Below, piece by piece: positions 1-9,116 of a DNA stretch of 64,000 nucleotides (position 1 is its first letter; each line of letters opens with the position of its first letter). The notes beneath the pieces are model-generated. The model had not been told where the DNA came from, did not search any database, and saw only the letters and a program-made list of their open reading frames with translations. The translations under genes and the position numbers were made by a program. Source of the stretch: Corynebacterium sp. (lineage in GTDB: Bacteria; Actinomycetota; Actinomycetes; Mycobacteriales; Mycobacteriaceae); the NCBI RefSeq assembly GCF_030532195.1, contig NZ_JAUNLP010000002.1, forward strand, positions 124,001 to 188,000. The letters run 5' to 3'.

Positions 1-29
1 GGTCAGCTGATCAGTAGATTTGCGGCGAG

Positions 30-527
30 CTAGTCAGTTTCATCGAGCTGATCGAAAATTGGCTCCAGCAGCGGAATAACTACGCCGAGCGTGTCCTTGA
101 TACCGCCGCTGCTGCTGGGGCAATTGACAATGAGTTTTCCGGTATCGGTGGTGCCGATGACTGCACGCGAAAGGCCCGCGCGAGAAGTGTTTTCCAGTCC
201 GACCAGCAGAATCTGTGTTTCCAGTCCGGTCAGCTCTTTGTCGATAAATTCCTCCGTGACATCAGGGACTCGATTGGCAGCGCGCAGTCCTGTTCCGCCA
301 AGGGTGAGGATGATGCGAGCCTGTGAGCTAAGCGCCTCAGTCAATGCTGCACGGAACTTTTCCTCGTCTTCTTCTATGACTGTGTAGCTCACGGCATTGA
401 GAGGATAGTCCGATATACGCAAGGCGAATTTATCTGTTCTTTCCCCGCTTTTAATACGATCGTCATAGACAATTACGGCGGTGTTGAATTGCTCTCCACT
501 CAGACCTGCTGCACTGGACTTATGCAT
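30..527 (-). CDS. mog: MogA/MoaB-family molybdopterin biosynthesis protein
   Basis: A 165-residue protein of the MoCF-binding fold. Family members adenylylate molybdopterin before molybdenum insertion (MogA) or are close relatives (MoaB). Visible in the sequence are the TLGGTG loop at residues 75-80, which corresponds to the phosphate-binding TGGTG motif, and a C-terminal SRA...NCPSS stretch (about residues 115-140) that corresponds to the usual SRA...NLPGSP region. The length is normal for a single-domain MogA/MoaB. It is divergent from narK and the nitrate reductase operon, so a role in making the molybdenum cofactor for NarG is a reasonable inference. MogA and MoaB cannot be separated by inspection. 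The family call is firm; the exact subfamily is not. Confidence 0.85.
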   Translation of the reverse strand: MHKSSAAGLSGEQFNTAVIVYDDRIKSGERTDKFALRISDYPLNAVSYTVIEEDEEKFRAALTEALSSQARIILTLGGTGLRAANRVPDVTEEFIDKELTGLETQILLVGLENTSRAGLSRAVIGTTDTGKLIVNCPSSSGGIKDTLGVVIPLLEPIFDQLDETD

Positions 528-540
528 CGTTAACCCTTTC

Positions 541-590
541 GAACATTGTTCAATGACTCCGACAGTTCTTTATTGTGCTCAATAAAGAAC
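541..590. promoter_or_regulatory. Cluster of perfect inverted repeats upstream of mog
   Basis: GTTCTTTATTG at 565-575 and its exact complement at 580-590 are separated by four bases (TGCT). Just beside it, GAACA-T-TGTTC (541-551) and CATTG-TT-CAATG (544-555) overlap. The arms are AT-rich and no T-run follows, so an operator is more likely than an intrinsic terminator. Because the cluster starts 14 bases from the mog start codon, a regulator bound here could control mog. No regulator is identified. Confidence 0.45.
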
Positions 591-680
591 CTCAACACAT
601 AGACCGACATAAACACACACCCCCGTTCGTAGGCAGAAAACCTTTCCTGAACAGGTGATTTAGTGCCATACTTAAGCGTG

Positions 681-709
681 TAGGCAAATTGCAGCCCACC
701 GGCTATAAT
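681..709 (+). promoter_or_regulatory. Candidate narK operon promoter
   Basis: A perfect TATAAT hexamer at 704-709 is preceded by a 17-base spacer and TAGGCA at 681-686, which matches TTGACA at four of six positions. Transcription from here would give an untranslated leader of roughly 145 bases before narK, containing the direct repeats at 757-776 and 814-833. This is seen by inspection only. Confidence 0.4.
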
Positions 710-862
710 AATTATCCTAGATACGCATTACATTATTTTTCTATTTTCACATCTAGATTCCCTACGTTTCTCAATATAAAAACGATGCATTTACACAACA
801 ACTTTGTTGCTTAATTCCCTATATTTCTCAATTCTTCACTTCGCAAGGAAGAGGTAAGGAAA

Positions 863-2224
863 ATTTCTACACCAAATGCGGCCGCAAAGCTGGAGCCTCT
901 GGACACAAGCGGCAAAGTCATCAAGGGTTGGGATCCCGAAGATCCGGCACACTGGGATTCCAAAATTGCGTGGAAGACGCTGACAATCTCCACCATCGCC
1001 CTGATCATCGGGTTCGCAACCTGGTATTTGGTCTCCGCGATTGCACCGATGCTCAACCGGATCGGCTTCGATCTCACTGCTGGCCAGCTGTATTGGTTGA
1101 CCTCCATCGCCGGCCTATCCTGCGGTCTTTTCCGCCTGGTATTCATGTTCTTGCCACCGATTATCGGTACCCGCAAATTGGTCACACTGTCATCGTTCCT
1201 ATTCGTTATTCCAATGCTGGGCTGGTACTTCGCAGTCCAGAACACTGACACTCCGTACTGGTGGCTGCTGACACTGTCCTTCCTCTCCGGTATCGGTGGC
1301 GGTGTCTTCTCCGGCTTCATGCCGTCAACCGGTTACTTCTTCCCCAAGCACATGTCCGGTACCGCACTGGGCATCCAGGCTGGTATTGGTAACTTCGGTA
1401 TTTCCCTGATTCAGCTGGTCGGCCCATGGCTGATGGGCTTCAGCCTGCTTGGCCTGGGCTTTGTCGCACCGATGCGCACGGATGAAGGCCACGACATCTT
1501 CGTCTACAACCCAGCCATCGTGCTTGTTCCGTGGACCATCATCATGGGAATTGTCGCGTGGACCATGCTGAAGGATGTGCCGATTCGCGCGAACTTCCGC
1601 GAACAGATTGACATCTTCGGCAATAAGAACACCTGGATTCTCACCATTGTTTACCTGGTGACCTTCGGTGCCTTCTCCGGTTTTGCCGCACAGCTTGCAC
1701 TGCTGACCAATGATGTCTTCGGTGCTAACTCCAAGTTCGCTGAGACCTACGCTCTCGCCGATCTGCCGCAGGGCGCCAAGTACGCCTTCCTCGGCCCGCT
1801 GATTGGTGCATTGGTCCGCGCTCTCTGGGGTCCGCTGTGTGACAAGTACGGCGGCGCAATCTGGACCTTCATCGGTTGTGCAGGCATGACCGTCTTCACC
1901 GGTGTCGCTGCTATCTTCCTGACTCCGGACAGCCCGGAAGAGTACGGCTGGTTCCTGGGCTCGATGCTAATCATGTTCTTCTTCACCGGTCTCGGTAACG
2001 CCGGCACCTTCAAGCAGATGCCGATGATTCTGCCGAAGCGTCAGGCTGGCGGCGTCATTGGATGGACCGGCGCAATCGGCGCCTTTGGCCCGTTCATCGT
2101 CGGTGTGCTGCTCTCTGCAATGGCTCCGGTGGCTTTCTTCTGGGGCTGCGTGGTCTTCTTCGCCTTCACCACAGTGCTGGTGTGGATTTACTACGCCCGC
2201 CCGAACGCTCCGTTCCCCGGTTAA
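863..2224 (+). CDS. narK: NarK-type nitrate/nitrite transporter, probable ATT start
   Basis: A major facilitator superfamily transporter that would import nitrate and/or export nitrite for the membrane nitrate reductase encoded next. The reading frame is open from 815. Homologous-looking N-terminal sequence (GWDPEDPAHWDSK followed by the first membrane helix) is present well upstream of the first TTG at 1028, so a start at 1028 would cut off the beginning of helix 1. No ATG, GTG or TTG exists in frame between 815 and 1028. An ATT at 863 gives a natural start (ISTPNAAAKLEPLD) with GAGG eight bases upstream and AAGGA between. That yields 453 residues, normal for a 12-helix NarK. A sequencing or assembly change of ATG to ATT is the alternative. 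The stop is 21 bases before narG. Confidence 0.85.
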   Translation: MSTPNAAAKLEPLDTSGKVIKGWDPEDPAHWDSKIAWKTLTISTIALIIGFATWYLVSAIAPMLNRIGFDLTAGQLYWLTSIAGLSCGLFRLVFMFLPPIIGTRKLVTLSSFLFVIPMLGWYFAVQNTDTPYWWLLTLSFLSGIGGGVFSGFMPSTGYFFPKHMSGTALGIQAGIGNFGISLIQLVGPWLMGFSLLGLGFVAPMRTDEGHDIFVYNPAIVLVPWTIIMGIVAWTMLKDVPIRANFREQIDIFGNKNTWILTIVYLVTFGAFSGFAAQLALLTNDVFGANSKFAETYALADLPQGAKYAFLGPLIGALVRALWGPLCDKYGGAIWTFIGCAGMTVFTGVAAIFLTPDSPEEYGWFLGSMLIMFFFTGLGNAGTFKQMPMILPKRQAGGVIGWTGAIGAFGPFIVGVLLSAMAPVAFFWGCVVFFAFTTVLVWIYYARPNAPFPG

Positions 2225-2245
2225 TTACTAATTAGGAAAATTCCC

Positions 2246-5200
2246 ATGGCACAAGATTCCTCCCCATCTCACGCTGGTTCGGGCTCTAACCAGGCCAACT
2301 CGCTGCTGCGTTTTGGCAGCTTTCTCCGCAAGGGCGAAGTCTCTGAGTCCGGTCAGCAACTCTTTCTCCAAGGTGGCCGCGGCGCCGATGAGTTCTACCG
2401 CAACCGCTGGTCCTTCGACAAGATGGTCCGTTCCACCCACGGTGTGAACTGCACGGGTTCCTGCTCGTGGAAGGTCTATGTCAAGGACGGCGTTATTACG
2501 TGGGAGTCACAGGCAGTCGACTACCCCACCACCGGTCCAGATATGCCGGAGTACGAGCCCCGCGGCTGCCCGCGTGGTGCGTCGTTTTCCTGGTACACCT
2601 ACTCTCCGACGCGCATTCGTTACCCATACGCGCGCGGTGTGCTGGTAGAGATGTTCCGCGATGCAAAGGAAAAGCTCGGCGACCCGGTGCTGGCCTGGCG
2701 TTCCATTGTGGAAGACCCGATGAAGCGCAAGAGCTACGTCAGCCAACGCGGCAAGGGCGGCCTCATCCGCATTCCGTATGAGGAAGCAATCGAGATGGCC
2801 GCCGCTGCCCACGTCTACACCATTCGTCAGTACGGCCCCGACCGCATTGCCGGATTCACCGTTATTCCGGCTATGTCGCAGGTTTCCTACGGCGCAGGTA
2901 CTCGCTTCCTGCAGATGATTGGCGGTGTCGCACTGTCCTTCTACGACTGGTACGCCGACCTGCCACCAGCTTCGCCGCAGACTTTTGGTGATCAGACCGA
3001 CGTTCCAGAATCCGGTGACTGGTTCAACTCCAGCTACCTGATGATGTGGGGTTCGAACATTCCGGTTACCCGTACTCCGGATAGCCACTTCATGGTCGAG
3101 ACTCGCTACAACGGCACCAAGGTTGTTGTCGTCAGCCCTGACTTCGCCGACAACACAAAGTTCGCCGACGAGTGGATGCGCATCAACCCAGGTACCGACG
3201 GCGCACTGGCCTTCGCCATGGGACATGTCATTTTGAAGTCCTTCCACGTCGAGCAGAAGACACCGTACTTCCTCGACTACATGCGCAAGTACACCGATGC
3301 CCCGTTCCTGGTTGAGCTCGACGCGCGTGACGACGGCACCTTCGTGCCCGGTAAATTCCTCACTGCATCCAATATCGAGGACGCGGCACTGCACGATTCG
3401 CAGAATGCAACACACCGTCTGCTGATGATGGAAGTCGACGGCAAGGTCGTTGACCCAGGCGGAACTCTCGCTGACCGCTACGGCGAGGACGGCGAGGGCA
3501 AGTGGAACCTCCGCCTGGACAACGTCGACCCAGTGATGTCCGTGGCAGACGTGACTGACGGCTTCGAGCCAGTCGAAGTGGTCTTCCCGCGCTTTGACCT
3601 GCCGGGTCTGGGCGAATCTGAGGAAAACGGCCCAATCGGTGCCGGAATCGTCCATCGAGGTGTCCCCGCCCGGCGCGTCGGCAAGCGTCTTGTCACCACG
3701 GTCTACGACATCATGCTGGCGCACTACGCCGTCAACCGCGAGGAGCTGAATCTGCCTGGTCAGTGGCCGGCGGACTTCAAGGATGCCTCCGTGCCGGGCA
3801 CCCCGGCATGGCAGGAGGAGCTCACTGGCGTACCAGCCAACGCCGCGATTCGTATTGCGCGTGAGTTTGCACAAAATGCTGCTGACTCTGGCGGCCGTAG
3901 CCAAATCATCATGGGCGCGGGTGTCAACCACTTCTTCCACGCCGACAGCATCTACCGCACCTTCCTGGCGCTGACCTCCATGTGTGGCACGCAGGGCATC
4001 AACGGTGGCGGTTGGGCTCACTACGTCGGCCAGGAAAAGCTGCGTCCGATGAATGGCTGGGCGCAGTACGCATTCGCTCTGGACTGGCAGCGCCCACCGC
4101 GCCAGATGATTACCACGGGCTTCTACTACCTGACAACCGACCAGTGGCGTTATGACAACACTCGCGCCAACCGCCTGGCCTCGCCGCTGGCCAGCCATGG
4201 CGCCGTGGACGACAAGTTCACCTCAGAGACCCTGGTCGAAGCCATGAAGCGCGGTTGGATGCCCGCATTCCCGCAGTTCGACCGCAATCCGCTGCTGCTT
4301 GCCGACGAGGCGGAGGCCAAGGGCATGGCCGTTTCGGATTACATCGTCGATGAATTGCAGTCCGGCCGGATGAAGTTTGCGGCTGAGGACCCGGATAACC
4401 CGGTGAACTTCCCGCGTATCCTGCTCAACTGGCGTACCAACCTCATGGGCTCTTCAGCAAAGGGCACGGAGTTCTTCCTGCGCCACATGCTCGGTGTGGA
4501 TTCCGATGCCACCGCAACGGAGCTACCAGAGGGCGAGCGTCCAGCCTCAATTGTCTGGCGTGATCAGGCACCTGAGGGCAAGCTCGATCTGATGCTGACC
4601 ACGGATTTCCGCAATACCTCAACTACGCTGGTCTCCGACATTATTCTCCCGGCGGCTACTTGGTATGAGAAGCACGATCTGTCAACAACAGATATGCACC
4701 CGTTTATCCACTCCTTCAATGCGGCAATCAATCCACCGTGGGAGGCACGCAGTGACTTCGAGGTCTTCCGCGACCTGTCGGCTTCGCTATCCGCAATGTC
4801 GGAAAAGTGGTTGGGTACGCAGACCGATGTCATCACTGCCCCACTCGGCCACGACAGCCCTGATGAGCTGAACATGCCAAACGGCATTGTCCCAGACGTG
4901 GATGCTGAGGGGCTTGTGCCGGGCAAGACAATGGCTAAGCTCATTCCAGTTGAGCGCGACTACACCAAGGTCTACGAGAAGTGGACACACTTTGGCCCAC
5001 TGACGGAAAAGGCCGGTACAGGCACGCACGGCACGGCCTACGACGTATCCAAGCAGGCCAAGGAATTGGCCATCATCAACGGCACGTCGATGACGGAGTC
5101 AGCTGGTAAGCGACCGAGGCTCGACTCGGCCATCAAGGCTGCGGAGATGATTCTGCATCTCTCCGGTGTCTCCAACGGTGAGGTCGCCCTCGAGGGTTTC

Positions 5201-6004
5201 CGCAACCAGGGCAAGCGCGTCGGTGCAGATATGACCGATCTGGTCAGTGGCTCCGAGCAGACCCACATTAAGTGGGACTCGGTGAAGGAGCGCCCAACTG
5301 AGGTCATCACGTCTCCGGAGTGGACTGGCATCAAGAAGGACGGCAAGCGCTACACCGCGTTTTCCATCAACTTGGCCTACGACAAGCCGTGGCACACGCT
5401 GTCCGGTCGTATGCACTACTACCTCGACCACGATTGGTTCCTGGACTACGGCGAGGCGCTGCCGATTTACCGCCCGCCGCTCGACCGACTCCACCTCAAT
5501 GGTGAGGTTGGCCCAGGTGAGCTGCTGAAAGGCGAATCCGGCGATCCGGAGGTTACAGTTCGCTACCTGACGCCACACAATAAGTGGTCGATTCACTCGC
5601 AGTACTTCGACAACCTGCACATGCTGTCGATTTCGCGTGGTGGCCAGGTGGTCTGGATGTCCGCCAAGGATGCCGAGAAGATCGGTGTGGCTGACAATGA
5701 CTGGATTGAGCTCTACAACCGCAATGGTGTGGTCTCAGCACGCGCGATTGTCACGCACCGTATCCCTGAGGGAACGGCGATTATGAACCACGCGCAGGAA
5801 CGCACCACTGGTACACCGCTTAATGAGCGCACGGGGCGCCGCGGTGGTACTCATAACTCGCTTACTCGAATCATGATCAAGCCTTTGCATGTGGCCGGCG
5901 GCTACGGGCACATCACCTACGGCTTCAACTACATCGGCCCAACCGGTAATAACCGCGATGAGGTAACCCGCATTCGTCGTCGCAGCCAGGAGGTTAAGTT
6001 CTAA
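2246..6004 (+). CDS. narG: Respiratory nitrate reductase alpha subunit
   Basis: The 1252-residue molybdenum subunit of membrane-bound NarGHI, which reduces nitrate to nitrite using quinol-derived electrons. The N-terminal HxxxCxxxC pattern (H65, C69, C73) with C108 provides the ligands of the FS0 iron-sulfur cluster. The FYDWYADLPPASP segment (D234) corresponds to the molybdenum-coordinating aspartate region of E. coli NarG. The C-terminal molybdopterin-binding region with NHAQERT is present. AGGAAA precedes the ATG with good spacing. Its TAA stop shares its last base with the narH ATG (TAATG), which implies translational coupling. Length and motifs are complete, so the gene looks intact. Confidence 0.98.
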   Translation: MAQDSSPSHAGSGSNQANSLLRFGSFLRKGEVSESGQQLFLQGGRGADEFYRNRWSFDKMVRSTHGVNCTGSCSWKVYVKDGVITWESQAVDYPTTGPDMPEYEPRGCPRGASFSWYTYSPTRIRYPYARGVLVEMFRDAKEKLGDPVLAWRSIVEDPMKRKSYVSQRGKGGLIRIPYEEAIEMAAAAHVYTIRQYGPDRIAGFTVIPAMSQVSYGAGTRFLQMIGGVALSFYDWYADLPPASPQTFGDQTDVPESGDWFNSSYLMMWGSNIPVTRTPDSHFMVETRYNGTKVVVVSPDFADNTKFADEWMRINPGTDGALAFAMGHVILKSFHVEQKTPYFLDYMRKYTDAPFLVELDARDDGTFVPGKFLTASNIEDAALHDSQNATHRLLMMEVDGKVVDPGGTLADRYGEDGEGKWNLRLDNVDPVMSVADVTDGFEPVEVVFPRFDLPGLGESEENGPIGAGIVHRGVPARRVGKRLVTTVYDIMLAHYAVNREELNLPGQWPADFKDASVPGTPAWQEELTGVPANAAIRIAREFAQNAADSGGRSQIIMGAGVNHFFHADSIYRTFLALTSMCGTQGINGGGWAHYVGQEKLRPMNGWAQYAFALDWQRPPRQMITTGFYYLTTDQWRYDNTRANRLASPLASHGAVDDKFTSETLVEAMKRGWMPAFPQFDRNPLLLADEAEAKGMAVSDYIVDELQSGRMKFAAEDPDNPVNFPRILLNWRTNLMGSSAKGTEFFLRHMLGVDSDATATELPEGERPASIVWRDQAPEGKLDLMLTTDFRNTSTTLVSDIILPAATWYEKHDLSTTDMHPFIHSFNAAINPPWEARSDFEVFRDLSASLSAMSEKWLGTQTDVITAPLGHDSPDELNMPNGIVPDVDAEGLVPGKTMAKLIPVERDYTKVYEKWTHFGPLTEKAGTGTHGTAYDVSKQAKELAIINGTSMTESAGKRPRLDSAIKAAEMILHLSGVSNGEVALEGFRNQGKRVGADMTDLVSGSEQTHIKWDSVKERPTEVITSPEWTGIKKDGKRYTAFSINLAYDKPWHTLSGRMHYYLDHDWFLDYGEALPIYRPPLDRLHLNGEVGPGELLKGESGDPEVTVRYLTPHNKWSIHSQYFDNLHMLSISRGGQVVWMSAKDAEKIGVADNDWIELYNRNGVVSARAIVTHRIPEGTAIMNHAQERTTGTPLNERTGRRGGTHNSLTRIMIKPLHVAGGYGHITYGFNYIGPTGNNRDEVTRIRRRSQEVKF

Positions 6005-7614
6005 TGCGCGTCATGGCACAAATCGCGATGGTCATGAACCTGGACAAGTGCATCGGCTGTCACACTTGTTCTGTGACCTGTAAGCAGGCATGGACCAACC
6101 GCGAGGGCACTGAATACATTTGGTTTAACAATGTGGAGACCCGCCCTGGCGTCGGCTACCCACGCACCTGGGAAGACCAGGAAAAGTGGAAGGGCGGCTG
6201 GGAACGCACCAGCAGCGGCAAGCTCAAGCCCAAGGCCGGTGGTCGTTTGAAGAAGCTGGCCACTATCTTCCACAACCCGCTGCTGCCGGGCATCGAAGAT
6301 TACTACGAGCCTTGGTCCTACGAGTACGACAAGTTGCTGTCAGCACCGCGTGGGCAGAAGACTCAGCCAACTGCTCGCCCAGTCTCGCAGCTGGACGGTC
6401 GTCCCATCGACACCGTCAAGTGGTCATCGAACTGGGATGACAACCTCGGTGGTTCGACTGCAACGATGGACAGTGACCCAACGCTGCAGCAGATGAACTT
6501 GGAGGTCAAGAAGGACATCGAAGATACCTTCATGTTCTACTTGCCTCGCATCTGTGAGCACTGCTTGAACCCGACGTGTGTGTCTTCCTGCCCATCGGGC
6601 GCGATGTACAAGCGCACGGAGGACGGCATTGTTCTGGTTGATCAGGACCGCTGCCGCGGTTGGCGCATGTGCGTCTCCGGTTGCCCATATAAGAAGGTCT
6701 ATTTCAACCACAAGACCGGCAAGGCGGAAAAGTGCACGCTGTGCTACCCGCGTATTGAGGTCGGTCAACCAACCGTGTGCTCGGAAACCTGCGTCGGCAG
6801 GCTGCGTTACCTCGGTGTCATCTTCTACGATGCTGACCGCGTGGCTGAGGCCGCATCGGTGGAAGACCCACAGGATCTGTATGAAGCACAGCGCAGTCTG
6901 CTGCTCGACCCACACGATCCAGAGGTCATCGAGGCTGCTCATAAGCAGGAAATCCCAGCATCGTGGATTGCTGCCGCGCAGGAGTCGCCGATTTATGACC
7001 TGATCTTTACCTACGGTCTAGCACTGCCACTGCATCCGGAGTACCGCACCCTGCCAATGGTCTGGTACGTCCCGCCGCTGTCCCCGATTGTCGACACCAT
7101 TACCGCGTCCGGCATCGATGGCGAAGACCACAAGGTGCTGCTGACCACCCTGGCAAATATGCGAATTCCGCTGGAATACCTGGCGGGAATCTTCACAGCT
7201 GGCGATACCCGACCGGTGGAACTCTCGTTGCGTCGTCTAGCGGCGATGCGCAGTTACATGCGAGACATCAACCTCGGGCGCGAACCGCAAGAGGAGATTG
7301 CTCAGGCCGTCGGCATGACGGGTGAGGACCTGTACAACATGTACCGCCTGCTCGCGATTGCCAAATACGACGACCGCTACGTCATTCCGACGACCTCGCC
7401 GGAGACGCCTCGTGGCATTGCTTCGCTCGATCCATTCGGCGACAGCACGCCGGAGAAGCTGATGAATCAGTTCCGCGATTTGGGGCCGGGCGAAGGTGCA
7501 CCGGAGGCATGTGGTTCCGGTTGCGGCACGGGCAGTGGCGATACGCGCAAGGTTTCGCTGGTGTCGTGGGGCGATGAAGGCCCGCAGGCCATGTTTAAGA
7601 AACCGAACGGATAG
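6004..7614 (+). CDS. narH: Nitrate reductase beta subunit, iron-sulfur protein
   Basis: The 536-residue electron-transfer subunit linking NarI hemes to NarG. It has the full set of ferredoxin-like cysteine groups: CIGCHTC near residue 16, CEHCLNPTC, and CRGWRMCVSGC, where tryptophan replaces a cysteine as in other NarH proteins carrying a 3Fe-4S cluster. KCTLCYPRIE and CSETCVG follow. ATG at 6004 overlaps the narG stop; a second ATG at 6013 would give a start at MAQIAM and is also possible. The C-terminal tail carries a short Gly/Cys-rich patch (ACGSGCGTGSG) beyond the conserved part. The gene is followed after three bases by narJ. Confidence 0.98.
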   Translation: MRVMAQIAMVMNLDKCIGCHTCSVTCKQAWTNREGTEYIWFNNVETRPGVGYPRTWEDQEKWKGGWERTSSGKLKPKAGGRLKKLATIFHNPLLPGIEDYYEPWSYEYDKLLSAPRGQKTQPTARPVSQLDGRPIDTVKWSSNWDDNLGGSTATMDSDPTLQQMNLEVKKDIEDTFMFYLPRICEHCLNPTCVSSCPSGAMYKRTEDGIVLVDQDRCRGWRMCVSGCPYKKVYFNHKTGKAEKCTLCYPRIEVGQPTVCSETCVGRLRYLGVIFYDADRVAEAASVEDPQDLYEAQRSLLLDPHDPEVIEAAHKQEIPASWIAAAQESPIYDLIFTYGLALPLHPEYRTLPMVWYVPPLSPIVDTITASGIDGEDHKVLLTTLANMRIPLEYLAGIFTAGDTRPVELSLRRLAAMRSYMRDINLGREPQEEIAQAVGMTGEDLYNMYRLLAIAKYDDRYVIPTTSPETPRGIASLDPFGDSTPEKLMNQFRDLGPGEGAPEACGSGCGTGSGDTRKVSLVSWGDEGPQAMFKKPNG

Positions 7615-7617
7615 ACC

Positions 7618-8313
7618 ATGGCCAAACGTAGTTTTCTCGGACGTATTCCGGACCACTTTGTGGAGTCCGTGTCGCTGACCAAACAACAACGCCAACTGCT
7701 GTACATGGCGTGCTCGCTGCTGTTGGATTACCCGCACGAGGATGCCGACCAGCGGTGGGAGGCAGTCGCACGAGAATTGCCCGCACTTCCGGCAGCAGTC
7801 GGCGACGAACTCGGAGCGTTTTTGACTGAGGCTGCCCAGATGCCACTGCAGAAGCTGCAGTCTCACTATGTGGAGACCTTCGACCAGCGCCGTCGGTGCT
7901 CGATGAACCTGTCCTACTACTCGGTCGGTGATACGCGTCAGCGCGGTGTAGCTCTCCTTGCTTTCAAGGAGCAACTGGCTGCACTGGGCTTTGAGCAAGA
8001 GCGCGAAGAGCTCCCAGACCACCTCTGCGTGGTGTTGGAGGCCGGCGCGCTTGCCGACGACGTTGGCCACCGCATCGTGACAGAAATGCTCGCTTCCCAT
8101 CGAGACGGCCTGGAGGTTCTGCGAACCGCGCTGAATGATATCTCCCCCATGTACGCGCACGTGGTCACCGCGTTGTGCATGTCATTGCCAGAAATCGATC
8201 AGGAAACTATCGACGCCTACATCAATCTCATCCGCACAGGTCCCCCGGCTGAACTCGTTGGTCTTGGGACTCCGCTGCCGCACGTCGGCATGCAAGAAAC
8301 TCAAAGGATTTAG
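7618..8313 (+). CDS. narJ: Nitrate reductase assembly chaperone
   Basis: A 231-residue NarJ/TorD-type all-helical chaperone needed to insert the molybdenum cofactor into NarG and to hold apo-NarGH until it docks on NarI. The family identity rests on the N-terminal pattern around LLDYPHEDAD, the segment YVETFDQRRRCSMNLSYY, and its position between narH and narI. It starts three bases after narH stops and ends three bases before narI, so it belongs to the same tightly packed operon. Size is in the normal range. Confidence 0.95.
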   Translation: MAKRSFLGRIPDHFVESVSLTKQQRQLLYMACSLLLDYPHEDADQRWEAVARELPALPAAVGDELGAFLTEAAQMPLQKLQSHYVETFDQRRRCSMNLSYYSVGDTRQRGVALLAFKEQLAALGFEQEREELPDHLCVVLEAGALADDVGHRIVTEMLASHRDGLEVLRTALNDISPMYAHVVTALCMSLPEIDQETIDAYINLIRTGPPAELVGLGTPLPHVGMQETQRI

Positions 8314-8316
8314 GTC

Positions 8317-9084
8317 ATGAATAACTTCGAGCTGTTCCTCTGGACAGCCTTTCCATGGCTGGCCGTCAGCGCGTTCGTCATCGGCATTATCTGGCGTTGG
8401 CGCACAGACCAATTTGGTTGGACCAGTCACTCATCGCAGATTTATGAATCAAAGATGCTGCGGCTGTCTTCGCCGCTGTTCCACTGGGGCATGATGTTCG
8501 TCATCATTGGTCACCTGATGGGCTTGGCAATTCCGAAGTCATGGACTCGCGCCATGGGCATCTCAGATGGTTTCTACCACCTGATTGCTACAATCCCAGG
8601 CACGATTGCCGCAGTTGCCGTCGTGTTGGGGCTTGCAGGTCTTATCTACCGACGCGTGGTCAACCGCACGGTTTTCCTGGCGACATCCACGTCGGACAAG
8701 GTGATGTACTTACTGCTGGCGCTGGCAATTCTGTCGGGCACCATTGCGACTGTGTCGCTGCAGGTATTCGGTGGTCCGCATGGTTATGACTACCGCGAAA
8801 CCATTTCGCCGTGGCTGCGTGGAATTATGATTTTCAACGCACAGCCTGAGCTGATGGCCGATGTGCCATGGCAGTTTAAGCTGCACGTCTTGGCTGGCTT
8901 CACCATCATCGCCGTGTGGCCGTTTACCCGCTTGGTCCACGCATTTTCTGCGCCAATTGGCTACACCAACCGCCCCTATGTGGTCTACCGTTCTCGCGAT
9001 GTCCGCACTCGCCCGGCACGTCGAGAGGTAGCCTGGGAACCAATCCGTTCCCACGCGGAGCAGTTGGATCGCCACAGCCACTAA
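8317..9084 (+). CDS. narI: Nitrate reductase gamma subunit, cytochrome b
   Basis: A 255-residue membrane protein with about five helices that carries two b-type hemes and oxidises the quinol pool. Histidines H56, H66, H190 and H208 fall at the positions expected for heme ligands. The first pair has the same numbering as in E. coli NarI, and the second pair has the same 18-residue spacing. It is the last nar gene, with only 36 bases to modA and no visible terminator between, so read-through into the molybdate transporter genes is likely. Confidence 0.96.
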   Translation: MNNFELFLWTAFPWLAVSAFVIGIIWRWRTDQFGWTSHSSQIYESKMLRLSSPLFHWGMMFVIIGHLMGLAIPKSWTRAMGISDGFYHLIATIPGTIAAVAVVLGLAGLIYRRVVNRTVFLATSTSDKVMYLLLALAILSGTIATVSLQVFGGPHGYDYRETISPWLRGIMIFNAQPELMADVPWQFKLHVLAGFTIIAVWPFTRLVHAFSAPIGYTNRPYVVYRSRDVRTRPARREVAWEPIRSHAEQLDRHSH

Positions 9085-9116
9085 TTCGACGCTGATGGCC
9101 TGATTAAGAAAGTCTG

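Larger units (their letters stand above)
528..862. other. Divergent AT-rich control region between mog and narK
   Basis: This 335-base spacer has no credible gene. It is clearly more AT-rich than the flanking genes and holds several repeats. There are overlapping palindromes at 541-555 and a perfect 11-bp inverted repeat at 565-590. A near-identical 20-base direct repeat occurs at 757-776 and 814-833 (17 of 20 positions equal). A CAACAA/TTGTTG inverted repeat lies at 796-809. A probable narK promoter lies at 681-709. Anaerobic and nitrate-dependent control of nar operons in corynebacteria is established (ArnR and GlxR in C. glutamicum). I could not recognise a clear GlxR site here. Confidence 0.6.

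Noticed and set aside
528..862. GlxR (cAMP receptor-like) site in the nar control region
   Set aside because: No match to the TGTGA-N6-TCACA pattern was found by eye.
2507..4198. A 563-codon minus-strand open frame inside narG
   Set aside because: Antisense shadow of narG with no protein features.
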